Source: Xanthobacteraceae bacterium (GTDB taxonomy: Bacteria; Pseudomonadota; Alphaproteobacteria; Rhizobiales; Xanthobacteraceae). From it: a stretch of 63,317 nucleotides of DNA. The stretch is taken from positions 1-63,317 of the forward strand of contig JAIESI010000100.1 in assembly GCA_019746135.1 (NCBI GenBank), read 5' to 3'. The notes under the pieces were generated by a model, which searched no databases, was not told where the DNA came from, and worked only from the letters and a program-made list of their open reading frames with translations. This document shows, one piece after another, positions 1-8,138 of this stretch (position 1 is its first letter; each line of letters begins with the position of its first letter). Made by a program: the position numbers and the translations under genes.

Positions 1-1109
1 GCTGGCCGTGGCGCAGGCCGCGCGGCGGGCGCCGCAGGCTCGGGCCGCAACGGCCGGCCCTGCGCGTCGAAGCGCGGCTGCGACAGTTGCCTGGCCCGCT
101 GATCGTTGACGACGATGTCGCCCTGCTCGACGGTGGTGTCGTCGACGTTCTTCATCGTCTGCGCCCAGCTCTCGCCGGCCCGGCGACAGCTGCAATTGTT
201 GTCCCACGCCTGCCGGTATTTGAACGCGTTCGGCAGCGACGTGTAGAGCTGGCCGCCCGTGGTCGAGACCGCCTGGTTGATGTCCTCGCCGGGATTGCGG
301 TGCGAGAACAGCATCACCTCGGTGGCCGGGCACGACTTCTGGCAGGTCTTCTCGTCCTCGCCGAAGCGGCTCGAATTGGTCGAGAACGAGATCGGGTAGA
401 AGAAGCCGTCGCAGGTGCGCACACACACGGTGCGGTAGGCGCCGCTGCCGCCCGAAAAACCACCTTCTCCGGGGCTCGGTGCGAGGATCCCGCCCGGGCC
501 GGTGCCAAACAGCGCTTCAAACAGGTTGCCGCTCCGCTGCGGCGGCGGTGCCGATGCGACCGCCGCGCGGTATTGCGCGCCGCAATTGTTCTGGGCCAGC
601 GCGACCAGAATGGAGCGGCGCTGGCCTTCGCGCTCGGGCGCGGCACTGTCGCCGCGCAGCCGCTCGAGATCGGCGTTGATGCGGTCGAGATTGCCGCGCA
701 TCTGCGAGATTTTCGAATTCAGCGGTCCGCACTGCGGGTTCTGGCCGCCTTGGAACAGCGCAAAAAAGGCGTTGGCCTGGCAATTGAGACGCTGCGCCTG
801 CGCCTGCTGGCGGTTGAGCTCGTTCTGCTGGTTGGCCGCGGCCTCTTCGTATTTGCGGATCTGCTCGGCGCGGCCGGGGTCGTTGGAGCCGCGGTCGAAC
901 GCCGCCAGCTGGCCTTCCAGGCGGGTGCATACGGGGCTTGCCTGCGGCGACGGGCTTGCCTGGGGCGGCTGGCCGGACGGGGTCTGCTCCGCGGGCGACG
1001 GCAGCTGCTGCCCATAGGCCGGAATGGTGGCCGGAAGCGTCACCGAACCCGCCGCTGCGATTATCACCACGGCGGCCGGCGCGAGTACCCGGCGCAACAT
1101 TGAATTCAT
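1..1109 (-). CDS. DUF2865 domain protein, secreted (C-terminus cut by window edge)
   Basis: The reading frame is open from an ATG at 1109 down to the window edge, so the 3' end is missing; about 369 codons are visible. The N-terminus (MNSMLRRVLAPAAVVIIAAA and following, ending near AYGQQ) is a classical signal peptide, so the product is probably periplasmic or outer-membrane associated. It continues with a Gln/Asn-rich coiled-coil-like stretch (KYEEAAANQQNELNRQQAQ), then a Cys-containing domain with motifs YRTVCVRTCDGFFYPISFS and CQKSCPATEVMLFSHRNPGED, which I recognise as the DUF2865 pattern common in Hyphomicrobiales. Function is unknown. A second in-frame ATG lies at 1100. The tail visible near the edge is Ala/Pro-rich. 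Nothing links it functionally to the exporter gene downstream on the same strand. Confidence 0.8.
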   Translation of the reverse strand, partial: MNSMLRRVLAPAAVVIIAAAGSVTLPATIPAYGQQLPSPAEQTPSGQPPQASPSPQASPVCTRLEGQLAAFDRGSNDPGRAEQIRKYEEAAANQQNELNRQQAQAQRLNCQANAFFALFQGGQNPQCGPLNSKISQMRGNLDRINADLERLRGDSAAPEREGQRRSILVALAQNNCGAQYRAAVASAPPPQRSGNLFEALFGTGPGGILAPSPGEGGFSGGSGAYRTVCVRTCDGFFYPISFSTNSSRFGEDEKTCQKSCPATEVMLFSHRNPGEDINQAVSTTGGQLYTSLPNAFKYRQAWDNNCSCRRAGESWAQTMKNVDDTTVEQGDIVVNDQRARQLSQPRFDAQGRPLRPEPAAPAARPAPRP

Positions 1110-1255
1110 CGGCTTCCCCAGCCCCGGCAAGGGGCTCCGCTGCTGCTTCCGCCCGGAAGCGCGACCTTAGACTTCCGAATGGTGTCCAAAGTTTGGACGG
1201 GCGACGCGGCTACCGTCAAGATTCGGCCGTCCGTGCCGCCTGTTGGGCCCCCTTG

Positions 1256-2182
1256 TCAGACACCTTGGGCCTTCTCGGTGGCTGCGGCCGGCGCCGAGCG
1301 GCGCGATTCGGCGAACAGATTCCACGATACACCGCAAATGATCAGGCTTGCGCCGGCAAAGACGAAAATGTCGAGCGCCTCGCTGTAGAACAGCCAGCCC
1401 ACCAGGGCGATCAGCGGAATGCGCAGGAAATCGAGCGGCACCACCACGGTCGCGTCGCCGGAGCGAAACGCCTGCGTCAGGCAATAGTGCGAGGTGAGGC
1501 CGACGATGCCGAGCGCGAGCGCCGGGATCAGCAGGTCGGCTCCGAGCCGGAACACGAACAGCGACCGGCCGCCGGTCGCCGCGACATAGGCCGGGTAGGC
1601 GAGCGCCATCGGCAGTTGCATCGCGTTCATCCAGAAGATGATGTTCAGGGTGCTCACCCGGTTGGTGAGCTGCTTGGTGGCGATCAGCGAGATCGCGAAT
1701 GCGAATGCCGCAAACAGCACCAGCAGCGCGGTCGGCTGGAAGCTCGCGAGCCCCGGCCGCACGATCACCACGCCCCCGAGGAAGCCGAGGATCACGCTGC
1801 CGAGCCGGCTTCTGGTCATCCGCTCGCCGAGCACGAGCACGGCCAGCAGGGCGACCCAGGCCGGCGTCGTGAACTCCAGCGCAAACACGGTCGCGAACGG
1901 AAGGATCGTCACCGCCAGCGCCCAACTGTACTGGCCGACGAAATGCGTGGTGTTGCGCGCGATGTGGAACTTCATGTAGCGCGGCGCGATCTCGGAGCGA
2001 AGGTCCGGGCGGGCGACAATCAGCGCCACGAGCACGATCAGGCCTGTGCCCGAGCGGATCGTCAGCATCTCGAAGACGTTGAGCTGCTTGCCGAGCGCAC
2101 GGATCGCCAGCGCGCTCACCGAGAACGAGATGAGCGCGCCGGTCATCCACGCGGCGACACGGCCGATGTTCTGGCTGGCCAC
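1256..2182 (-). CDS. EamA/DMT-family inner-membrane exporter
   Basis: About 308 residues with ten hydrophobic segments in the duplicated EamA arrangement. Recognisable pieces are IRSGTGLIVLVALIVARP (repeat 1), FALEFTTPAWVALLAVLVLGE and, in the second half, FRSGDATVVVPLDFLRIPL followed by GWLFYSEALD. Members of this drug/metabolite superfamily export small metabolites or amino acids; the substrate cannot be read from sequence. I chose the GTG at 2182, which leaves 2 bp after the stop of maiA. An in-frame ATG at 2146 is the alternative, since homologs often begin near MTGALISF. The frame stays open upstream into maiA, but that stretch overlaps a clear gene and is not protein-like. Tight spacing suggests co-transcription with maiA. 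Confidence 0.85.
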   Translation of the reverse strand: MASQNIGRVAAWMTGALISFSVSALAIRALGKQLNVFEMLTIRSGTGLIVLVALIVARPDLRSEIAPRYMKFHIARNTTHFVGQYSWALAVTILPFATVFALEFTTPAWVALLAVLVLGERMTRSRLGSVILGFLGGVVIVRPGLASFQPTALLVLFAAFAFAISLIATKQLTNRVSTLNIIFWMNAMQLPMALAYPAYVAATGGRSLFVFRLGADLLIPALALGIVGLTSHYCLTQAFRSGDATVVVPLDFLRIPLIALVGWLFYSEALDIFVFAGASLIICGVSWNLFAESRRSAPAAATEKAQGV

Positions 2183-2184
2183 GA

Positions 2185-2820
2185 TTATTCGGCGTCGGGC
2201 TGATTTTCCGGTCGGGCCTTGTCGAAGGCCGGAAGCTGCATCAGCGCGGCGTCGGCGGCGACGAGCTTGGGAAACGCATCGAGCGGCGTCTTCAGCCGGC
2301 GCGCGTTGTACATCTGCGGCACCAGATAGATGTCGGCAAGGGTGACCGCCGCGCCGAAGCAATAGGGACCGGGCTCGATCATGGTTTCGAGCGCGGTGAA
2401 GCCCTCGATGATCCAGTGGTGATACCACGCGTCGATCGCCGGCTGCTCTTGCTTCAACACACGGCGCAGGTATTGCAGCGGCGCAAGGTTGTTGAGCGGA
2501 TGGATGTCGCAGCCGATCACCGCGGCGAAGGCGCGGACCTTGGCGCGCGCCACCGGGTCCTTCGGCAGGAACGGGGGATTGGGATGAACCTCGTCGAGAT
2601 ATTCGAGGATCGCCGGCGACTGCATCAGGATGGTGCCGTTGTCGAGCGTCAGCGACGGCACGCGGCGCTGTGGATTGATCGTGCGATATTCCGGCGAGTG
2701 CTGCTTGCCGCCGTCCTTGGTGAGATGGATGGAAATCTGTTCGGTCGTGATGCCTTTGAGGTTGAGCGCGATGCGCGTCCGATAGGCGGCTGACGAGCGG
2801 AAATAGGTGTAGAGCTTCAT
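2185..2820 (-). CDS. maiA: maleylacetoacetate isomerase (zeta-class GST)
   Basis: A 211-residue glutathione S-transferase fold protein that would isomerise maleylacetoacetate to fumarylacetoacetate, the step between hmgA and fahA in tyrosine/phenylalanine breakdown. Zeta-class landmarks are the N-terminal SSAAYRTRIALNLKGI motif, the glutathione-binding QSPAILEYLDE (residues about 66-76) and CDIHPLNNL in the helical domain. In characterised enzymes the active-site motif is SSCxxR; here the Cys is Ala, while the catalytic first Ser is kept. Length is normal for the family. It lies downstream of the MarR gene on the same strand and divergent from hmgA-fahA, completing the homogentisate pathway. 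The ATG at 2820 is preceded by an array of short repeats. Confidence 0.88.
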   Translation of the reverse strand: MKLYTYFRSSAAYRTRIALNLKGITTEQISIHLTKDGGKQHSPEYRTINPQRRVPSLTLDNGTILMQSPAILEYLDEVHPNPPFLPKDPVARAKVRAFAAVIGCDIHPLNNLAPLQYLRRVLKQEQPAIDAWYHHWIIEGFTALETMIEPGPYCFGAAVTLADIYLVPQMYNARRLKTPLDAFPKLVAADAALMQLPAFDKARPENQPDAE

Positions 2821-2846
2821 GGCGTCTCCCCGGCGCGTTCTCGGCT

Positions 2847-2920
2847 GGCTTGGCTCAAGTGGCTTGGCTCAAGTGGCTTGGCTTGGCCCAAATGCCTTGG
2901 CCCAATGCCTTGGCTCAAGT
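2847..2920. repeat. Short tandem array (GGCTTGGCTCAAGT units) upstream of maiA
   Basis: Two perfect 14-bp units at 2847-2860 and 2861-2874 are followed by three degenerate ones ending with a perfect GCCTTGGCTCAAGT at 2907-2920. The array starts only 27 bp from the maiA start codon, so it occupies the leader or promoter region. Its reverse complement (ACTTGAGCCAAGCC) resembles the 17-bp unit of the array at 52778-52856. Confidence 0.85.
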
Positions 2921-3023
2921 GTAGAGCGTGCCCTGCTATATTGGTATGCGCGACGGGCGTCGACTCATGGCAGCTCTGCCGCATTCCAGTCAGCAGACGG
3001 CCGCCAGGACGGTGTTCCCGAAT

Positions 3024-3602
3024 TCAGGGCTCGCCGCGGTCTTTGCCCCTCGCATATTCCGCCGCGAGCTTCGCCGAGCGTTCGGTCAGGCGCTCGACCG
3101 AGCGCTCGAAGGCGGCGCGGTCGGCCGGGTCCAGCGCATCGGCGAGCCGTCGCGCGAACTCGAGCGCGATCGGGGCGAGGTCGTCGTACATGGCGCGGCC
3201 GGACGGCGTCAGCGTCAGGAACGCCTCGCGCAGGTCGGCGCGGTTGGCGCGCCGTGCCAGGAGCTTGCGCGTTTCCAGCAGCGCCACCGCGCGCGACACC
3301 TTGGTCTTGTGCATGTGGCTGTGCGCGCCGATCGCCTTGCCGGTCATCATGCCGTATTGGCCGAGCGTCACCAGCACGCGCCACTCCGGGACGCCGATGC
3401 CGTAGCGGTCGGCATAGATGCGCGACAGCGCGTGCGATACGAGGCTCGCCACGACGTTGAGGCGATAGGGCAGGAATTGCTCGAGCTTCAGCGGTGCGGC
3501 GTCGCCACGGCCCGCCTCGAGTTGCCCGGCATCCGCCTGCGCCAGCGCCACAGTCGTCGCGCCCGCGTCGGTTGGATGGTCACTGGGAGTACCCCTGCTC
3601 AT
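3024..3602 (-). CDS. MarR-family transcriptional regulator of homogentisate genes
   Basis: A 192-residue winged-helix protein. The DNA-binding core is GVPEWRVLVTLGQYGMMTGK, then the recognition helix region HKTKVSRAVALLETRKLL and the wing RRANRADLREAFLTLTPSGR, all typical of MarR. A 35-residue low-complexity N-terminal extension precedes the dimerisation helix. It is divergent from hmgA, with 295 bp between the start codons and a palindrome inside that gap, and lies on the same strand as maiA. I infer that it represses the homogentisate genes and responds to a pathway aromatic such as homogentisate; the ligand is not visible in the sequence. The ATG at 3602 is the first start and follows a G-rich Shine-Dalgarno-like stretch. 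Confidence 0.85.
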   Translation of the reverse strand: MSRGTPSDHPTDAGATTVALAQADAGQLEAGRGDAAPLKLEQFLPYRLNVVASLVSHALSRIYADRYGIGVPEWRVLVTLGQYGMMTGKAIGAHSHMHKTKVSRAVALLETRKLLARRANRADLREAFLTLTPSGRAMYDDLAPIALEFARRLADALDPADRAAFERSVERLTERSAKLAAEYARGKDRGEP

Positions 3603-3790
3603 CGGTCGTTCCGCCCCCTCCGGGCCACGACTGCGGGCGGTCGGTTGGCCGGACCAGCCCGTCAGCTCAAGCTTGGATCATGTCCTGCCGCGCCGCAATC
3701 AGAGCGAGCGCGTCGGAACACAGGTCTAAGCCCGCATATTCATGTGCCCGCAAGGCCAGTTGTTCTCCAGATCACAAGCCGCTAGTCTTG

Positions 3791-3804
3791 GTTACATGCG
3801 TAAC
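3791..3804. promoter_or_regulatory. Candidate MarR operator GTTAC-ATGC-GTAAC
   Basis: A perfect 5-bp inverted repeat with a 4-bp spacer. It extends to the imperfect 20-bp palindrome 3788-3807 (TT-GTTAC...GTAAC-AA). It sits about 93 bp upstream of the hmgA ATG, in the only spacer between the divergent MarR gene and hmgA. This is the size and symmetry expected of a MarR dimer site. A weak TTGTTC (3760-3765), 17 bp, TAGTCT (3783-3788) promoter would place the operator over the transcription start. Confidence 0.6.
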
Positions 3805-3897
3805 TAAACCTATTCAAAACTACCGGGGCCCGGAGCGCAAGCGCAAAAGTGCGCCGGGGCGCCCGGCCAGCGCGGAACCGGGAACGAGGGTGCACTG

Positions 3898-5208
3898 ATG
3901 GCCGTGAGATACATCTCGGGGTTCGGCAACAGCTTCGAGACCGAAGCGCTGGCCGGGGCCCTTCCGGTGGGGCGGAACTCGCCGCAGAAGGTCAATTACG
4001 GGCTCTATGCCGAGCAACTCTCCGGCTCGCCCTTTACCGCGCCGCAGGCCGCCAACCAGCGAAGCTGGCTCTACCGCATCCGCCCGACCGTGCGGCACAC
4101 CGGCCGCTTCGAAAAGGTCGATCACGGCCTGGTCCGCACCGCGCCGGCGCTCGGCGAGAGCGACCTGCCGATCGGGCAGTTGCGCTGGTCGCCGACGCCG
4201 ATCCCGAAGCGTCAGCTCACCTTCGTCACCGGCCAGTTCACGATGACGACCGCGGGCGACGCCGAGGCGCAGGCCGGCATGGCGGCGCACGTGCTGATCG
4301 TGACCAAGTCGATGGAGCGCGAGCACTACTTCAACGCCGACGGCGAGCTGCTGATCGTCGCGCAGGAGAACAAGCTCCGCTTCCGCACCGAGTTTGGCGT
4401 GATCGAGATCGAGCCCGGCGAGATCTGCGTCATCCCGCGCGGCGTGATCTTCCGTGTCGAGCTGATCAACGGACCGGCGCGCGGCTATGTCTGCGAGAAC
4501 TACGGCGGCGCGTTCAAGCTGCCGGATCGCGGCCCCATTGGCGCAAACTGCCTCGCCAACGCCCGCGACTTCCTCTGCCCCGAAGCGGCCTATGAGGACG
4601 TCGAGAAACCCTGCACGCTCTATGTGAAGTGGGGCGGCGAACTGTTCCGCACCAAGGTGCCGCATTCGCCGCTCGACGTCGCCGCCTGGCACGGCAACTA
4701 CTATCCCTACAAATACGACCTGCGGCGGTTCTCGCCGGTCGGCGCGCTCCTGTTCGACCATCCCGATCCGTCGATCTTCACGGTGATGACCTCGCCGTCG
4801 GAGACGCCGGGCACCGCCAACATCGATTTCGTGATCTTTCCCGAGCGCTGGGCGGTGGCGGAGAACACCTTCCGCCCGCCGTGGTATCACCGCAACATCA
4901 TGTCGGAGTTCATGGGCCTGGTTTACGGCGTCTATGACGCCAAGCCCGAGGGCTTCGTGCCGGGCGGCATGAGCCTGCACAACCAGATGCTGCCGCATGG
5001 CCCCGACACCGATGCCTTCGAGCAGGCAAGCAACGCCGAGCTCAAGCCGGTGAAGCTCACCAACACGCTCGCCTTCATGTTCGAGACGCGCTATCGCCAG
5101 CGCATCACCAAATACGCAGCCGAGCTTCCGACCCGCCAGGACGACTACATGGACTGCTGGAAGGGGCTCAAGAAACACTTCAATCGCAAGCAGCGGAAAC
5201 CCAAATGA
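3898..5208 (+). CDS. hmgA: homogentisate 1,2-dioxygenase
   Basis: A 436-residue, full-length non-heme iron dioxygenase that opens the ring of homogentisate to maleylacetoacetate in the cytoplasm. The N-terminus [19 protein letters not shown] is diagnostic. The iron-binding region is conserved: [14 protein letters not shown] supplies the His and Glu ligands, and [12 protein letters not shown] supplies the second His. The ATG at 3898 gives the normal family start. Its stop overlaps the start of fahA by 4 bp (ATGA), so the two are translationally coupled. Control is likely through the palindrome at 3791 and the divergent MarR gene. Confidence 0.97.
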   Translation: MAVRYISGFGNSFETEALAGALPVGRNSPQKVNYGLYAEQLSGSPFTAPQAANQRSWLYRIRPTVRHTGRFEKVDHGLVRTAPALGESDLPIGQLRWSPTPIPKRQLTFVTGQFTMTTAGDAEAQAGMAAHVLIVTKSMEREHYFNADGELLIVAQENKLRFRTEFGVIEIEPGEICVIPRGVIFRVELINGPARGYVCENYGGAFKLPDRGPIGANCLANARDFLCPEAAYEDVEKPCTLYVKWGGELFRTKVPHSPLDVAAWHGNYYPYKYDLRRFSPVGALLFDHPDPSIFTVMTSPSETPGTANIDFVIFPERWAVAENTFRPPWYHRNIMSEFMGLVYGVYDAKPEGFVPGGMSLHNQMLPHGPDTDAFEQASNAELKPVKLTNTLAFMFETRYRQRITKYAAELPTRQDDYMDCWKGLKKHFNRKQRKPK

Positions 5209-6212
5209 AACTGGCTTCTCTGAAAGGCGGCCGCGACGGGCGGCTGGTCGTTGTATCGCGCGATCTGTCGCGCGCGGCGGATGCGTCGGCTGTGGCCAAG
5301 ACCTTGCGCGAGGCGCTCGACGACTGGAGCGCCGCCGAGCCGCGCCTGCAGGAGATCGCCGACTCGCTCGAAGCCGGCCGCATCGCCCATGCGCCGTTCG
5401 ATCCGAAGAACTGCGCCGCGCCGCTACCGCGCGCGTTCGGCTGGGCCGACGGCTCGGCTTACGTCAATCACGTGGCGCTGGTGCGCAAGTCGCGCGGCGC
5501 CGAGGTGCCGGCGACGTTCTGGACCGATCCGCTGATGTATCGCGGCGCGGCCGATGCCTTCATCGGCCCGTGCGATCCGATCAAGGCGGCCGACACCGCC
5601 TGGGGCATCGACCTCGAGGCCGAGGTCGCGGTGGTCGTCACCGACGTGCCGCAGGGCGCGAAGCCGGAGGAGACCGCGAAGGCGATCAAACTGTTCATGC
5701 TGGTCGACGACGTGAGCTTGAGAAATCTCATTCCGGGCGAGCTCGCCAAGGGCTTCGGCTTCCTGCAGAGCAAGGGGCAGACCGCGTTTTCGCCGGTCGC
5801 AGTGACGCCCGACGAGCTGGGCTCCGCTTTCGACGGCAAGCGGGTGCATCTGCCGCTCGTCAGCCACATCAACGGCAAGCTGTTCGGCAAGCCCAATGCC
5901 GGGATCGACATGACCTTCGATTTCCCGACGCTGATCTCGCACGCGGTGAAGACCCGCCCGCTGATGGGCGGCACCATCATCGGCTCCGGCACGGTGTCGA
6001 ACCGCGATGCCGACGGCGGGCCGGGCAAGCCGGTTCCCGACGGCGGCGTCGGCTACTCGTGCCTCGCCGAAATCCGCACCGTCGAGACCATCCTGCACGG
6101 TGCGCCGAAGACGCCCTACCTCAACTTCGGCGACCGGGTGCGGATCGAGATGAACGACGCGCAGGGGCGCTCGATCTTCGGCGCGATCGATCATGAGGTC
6201 GTGAAGGTCTGA
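5205..6212 (+). CDS. fahA: fumarylacetoacetase (fumarylacetoacetate hydrolase)
   Basis: A 335-residue FAH-family hydrolase that splits fumarylacetoacetate into fumarate and acetoacetate, the last step of homogentisate breakdown. Metal-site and catalytic landmarks are [10 protein letters not shown] (paired acidic ligands), [11 protein letters not shown] (acidic ligand), the basic [11 protein letters not shown] region and [14 protein letters not shown] near the C-terminus. This is the shorter bacterial type of about 330 residues rather than the 420-residue animal type. It starts inside the hmgA stop codon, so it belongs to the same operon. Together with hmgA and maiA it makes the lower pathway complete in this window. 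Confidence 0.93.
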   Translation: MKLASLKGGRDGRLVVVSRDLSRAADASAVAKTLREALDDWSAAEPRLQEIADSLEAGRIAHAPFDPKNCAAPLPRAFGWADGSAYVNHVALVRKSRGAEVPATFWTDPLMYRGAADAFIGPCDPIKAADTAWGIDLEAEVAVVVTDVPQGAKPEETAKAIKLFMLVDDVSLRNLIPGELAKGFGFLQSKGQTAFSPVAVTPDELGSAFDGKRVHLPLVSHINGKLFGKPNAGIDMTFDFPTLISHAVKTRPLMGGTIIGSGTVSNRDADGGPGKPVPDGGVGYSCLAEIRTVETILHGAPKTPYLNFGDRVRIEMNDAQGRSIFGAIDHEVVKV

Positions 6213-6348
6213 CCGTTCCCGGCGGTTGGGCCGCAACCCGCGCGCCAGGTTGCACCGCACGTCTGGTCACTGGCGCCGCCTGTCCCTTGTGTTAGCGTTG
6301 ATCGACGGGCCGCCGCCATAAGAGCGGCCCCGATCGGGGGAGGGCATC

Positions 6349-6798
6349 ATGAACAGGTACTACGTTCCCGCGCTTGGCGGTCTTTACGCGTCGCTTGATC
6401 GCTACATGTTGCCGATGCTGCGCATCGTGCTGGGCGTCATCCTGATCCCGCACGGCTGCCAGAAGTTGTTCGGCTGGTTCGGCGGCGCGGGCTTCACGCG
6501 CTTCACGCAGATCTTCGAAGGCATCGGCTACAAGCCCGGCTGGTTCTGGGTGACGCTGGTGGCGCTGACCGAGCTGGTCGGCGGGCTGATGCTGGTGTTC
6601 GGCGTCTTCACCCGTTTCGCCGCGCTCGCCGTCGTGATCTTCATGATCAACGCGGTGTGGGTCACCTCGGCCAAGGGCTTTTTCTGGACCGCCGGCGGAT
6701 CCGAGTTCTCGATCCTGCTGTTGGCCGTGGCGCTGGTCTTCATGATCCGCGGCGGCGGCGAGTGTTCGATCGACCAGCGGATGAGCAAGGAACTCTGA
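6349..6798 (+). CDS. DoxX-family membrane protein
   Basis: A 149-residue protein with four hydrophobic helices. The DoxX signature is visible: LRIVLGVILIPHGCQKLFGWFGG in helix 1, TELVGGLMLVFGVFTRFAAL in helices 2-3, and a final hydrophobic segment SILLLAVALVFMIRGGG. DoxX proteins are inner-membrane components tied to quinone or thiol redox chemistry; the exact role here is unknown. The start ATG follows a strong GGGGGAGGG ribosome-binding site whose left part belongs to a perfect 12-bp palindrome CCCCGATCGGGG (6328-6339); this could partly sequester the site. It stands alone between the fahA operon and a convergent gene. Confidence 0.88.
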   Translation: MNRYYVPALGGLYASLDRYMLPMLRIVLGVILIPHGCQKLFGWFGGAGFTRFTQIFEGIGYKPGWFWVTLVALTELVGGLMLVFGVFTRFAALAVVIFMINAVWVTSAKGFFWTAGGSEFSILLLAVALVFMIRGGGECSIDQRMSKEL

Positions 6799-6840
6799 GC
6801 GCGAGTCCGCGCCTGGCCATGCCAGGGCTCGGACCAGGCG

Positions 6841-7260
6841 TCAGGCCGGCATCCGCATCGCGGCCAGCATCGCGCTGCAGGCGTCCGCACAGGCAAGGCA
6901 TGCCTCGGCGCAGACCGCGCAATGCCGGTGCCGATCGCCATGCGCATCGCACACATCGGCGCAGGCGCGGCAGAACGCGACGCAGTTGGCGAGCTGCGCT
7001 TCGAGCAGCTGGCGGTGTCCGGCCTTGTTCGAGCGCGACATGATGCTGCCGGTGGCGCTGCACACCGCGGCACAGTCGAGATTGAGCCGGATGCAGCCGA
7101 CGAGGTCGGAAACGTCGCGCTCGGACAGGCAGGCATCGGCACAGGCGGTGCAAGTCTCGACGCAGTTGAAGCACGCGTCGATGCAGCGGCTCATGACCTC
7201 GGAGTGGGGCGGTTTTTCCGGGTGCGACCGGAACATGGCGCGGACGGCAACGGCGGACAT
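6841..7260 (-). CDS. four-helix-bundle copper-binding protein (DUF326/Csp type)
   Basis: 139 residues with a repeated CxxxC/CxxC pattern: CIDACFNCVETCTACADACLS, then CIRLNLDCAAVC, CVAFCRACADVCDAH and HCAVCAEACLACADAC. This is the DUF326 or copper-storage-protein pattern, in which Cys residues line a four-helix bundle and bind Cu(I). No signal peptide is evident, so I expect a cytosolic form. The ATG at 7260 is preceded by AGGAAGAG at suitable spacing, which decides the start; the frame continues upstream but that part is not protein-like. Copper chaperone genes lie far away at 47028-47964, so no direct link is shown. Confidence 0.85.
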   Translation of the reverse strand: MSAVAVRAMFRSHPEKPPHSEVMSRCIDACFNCVETCTACADACLSERDVSDLVGCIRLNLDCAAVCSATGSIMSRSNKAGHRQLLEAQLANCVAFCRACADVCDAHGDRHRHCAVCAEACLACADACSAMLAAMRMPA

Positions 7261-7408
7261 CGGTGATTCTCTTCCTGTTCGCCCCGGCAGAAAACCCGCA
7301 CGCGCCCGATTGGTTCCAGGACAGATTTTGCCGTTGCCGAATCTGCCGGGGTTCGGAACCGTGCGATGCGCGCGCCGGGTTCCGATGAGGATACGGCGCT
7401 TCGAACGC

Positions 7409-7432
7409 AAAAGCCCGGCGCGAACGCCGGGC
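7409..7432 (-). terminator. Rho-independent terminator of the 7463-7765 gene
   Basis: GCCCGGCG-CGAA-CGCCGGGC is a perfect 8-bp stem with a CGAA loop (7413-7432). Read on the minus strand it is followed by four U residues (AAAA at 7409-7412 on the plus strand). It lies 30 bp beyond the stop of the small secreted-protein gene. Confidence 0.75.
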
Positions 7433-7462
7433 GTTTCAATCAGGAAAAGCAGTGCCTGGCTG

Positions 7463-7765
7463 TCAGCGCGTGCACTCGATCGCGACGAACTGCTCGCACT
7501 GGCCGTTGGCGCACACGTTGCCTTCCGACGGGATCGCGCCGGTGATGTCGTCCTTGTCGACCTTGTGAAATGACACGGCCTGCGCGAACTCGCGCGACTT
7601 GCAGTAGGCATGCGCCGCGGCGGAGCCGCAACGCGAGCCGGTCGCAAGGCAGCGGTCGATGCCGTAGCCGTCGGCGCTGTTGGCGATGATGAAGACGCGT
7701 TTCTCGGCCTGGGCCACAGACACGCAAAGGACGGCACACGCCACGGCGGCGAACAGGGATCGCAT
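7463..7765 (-). CDS. small secreted protein of unknown function
   Basis: 100 residues starting with a clear signal peptide (MRSLFAAVACAVLCVSVAQA, cleavage before EKR). The mature part has six Cys residues (RCLATGSRCGS, AYCKS, NVCANGQCEQFVAIEC), suggesting a disulfide-stabilised periplasmic or exported protein. An alternative upstream ATG at 7804 would add 13 residues before the signal; the start at 7765 gives the better signal peptide. I do not recognise a named family. A terminator follows at 7409-7432 and a CtrA-like motif lies upstream at 7832-7846. Confidence 0.72.
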   Translation of the reverse strand: MRSLFAAVACAVLCVSVAQAEKRVFIIANSADGYGIDRCLATGSRCGSAAAHAYCKSREFAQAVSFHKVDKDDITGAIPSEGNVCANGQCEQFVAIECTR

Positions 7766-7831
7766 CGATGCGCTCAAACGGTTTACGGACCCGGACCGGC
7801 CCATGCGGTCGGTAGAATGTGAGGAAAATCG

Positions 7832-7846
7832 TTAAGTCTTGGCTAA
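7832..7846 (-). promoter_or_regulatory. Possible CtrA-type site TTAA-N7-CTAA
   Basis: On the plus strand TTAA, seven bases, then CTAA; on the minus strand TTAG-N7-TTAA. This is one mismatch from the alphaproteobacterial CtrA box TTAA-N7-TTAA. It lies 67 bp upstream of the secreted-protein start at 7765. Short motifs of this kind arise by chance, so this is tentative. Confidence 0.25.
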
Positions 7847-7947
7847 CCCACCGGTCTCAAGCCCACCCGACACCGGTCCGGCATGGCATAGGGGAGCTTG
7901 TGCGCTGCCGCAAGTCATTGGTTTTGCAGCAGGACCCCGCCGTGGAA

Positions 7948-8032
7948 AACGGCCAAAACGCGATCTGGCCCTTGACTGTTGCAACGGTGTTGGACCATTG
8001 TCCGGCCCCATGAACGGCCTTAACGCGATCTG
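7948..8032. repeat. 20-bp direct repeat pair upstream of cysS
   Basis: In the 373-bp spacer 7766-8138, AACGGCC-AAAA-CGCGATCTG (7948-7967) recurs as AACGGCC-TTAA-CGCGATCTG (8013-8032), with 18 of 20 bases identical and start points 65 bp apart. Between them is a possible promoter TTGACT (7972-7977), 18 bp, CATTGT (7996-8001) reading toward cysS. The repeats could be regulator sites or a small duplication. I see no protein-like frame in the rest of this spacer. Confidence 0.6.
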
Positions 8033-8138
8033 CGGCATTTGCCGGAAGATTATTGGCTAGCGCTCAACGCTGGCTGCGGCCGTCTTTTCTCAATCGAGAC
8101 CTGATAGACGCCCGGCCAGCAGGCCGAGGAATGTCATT

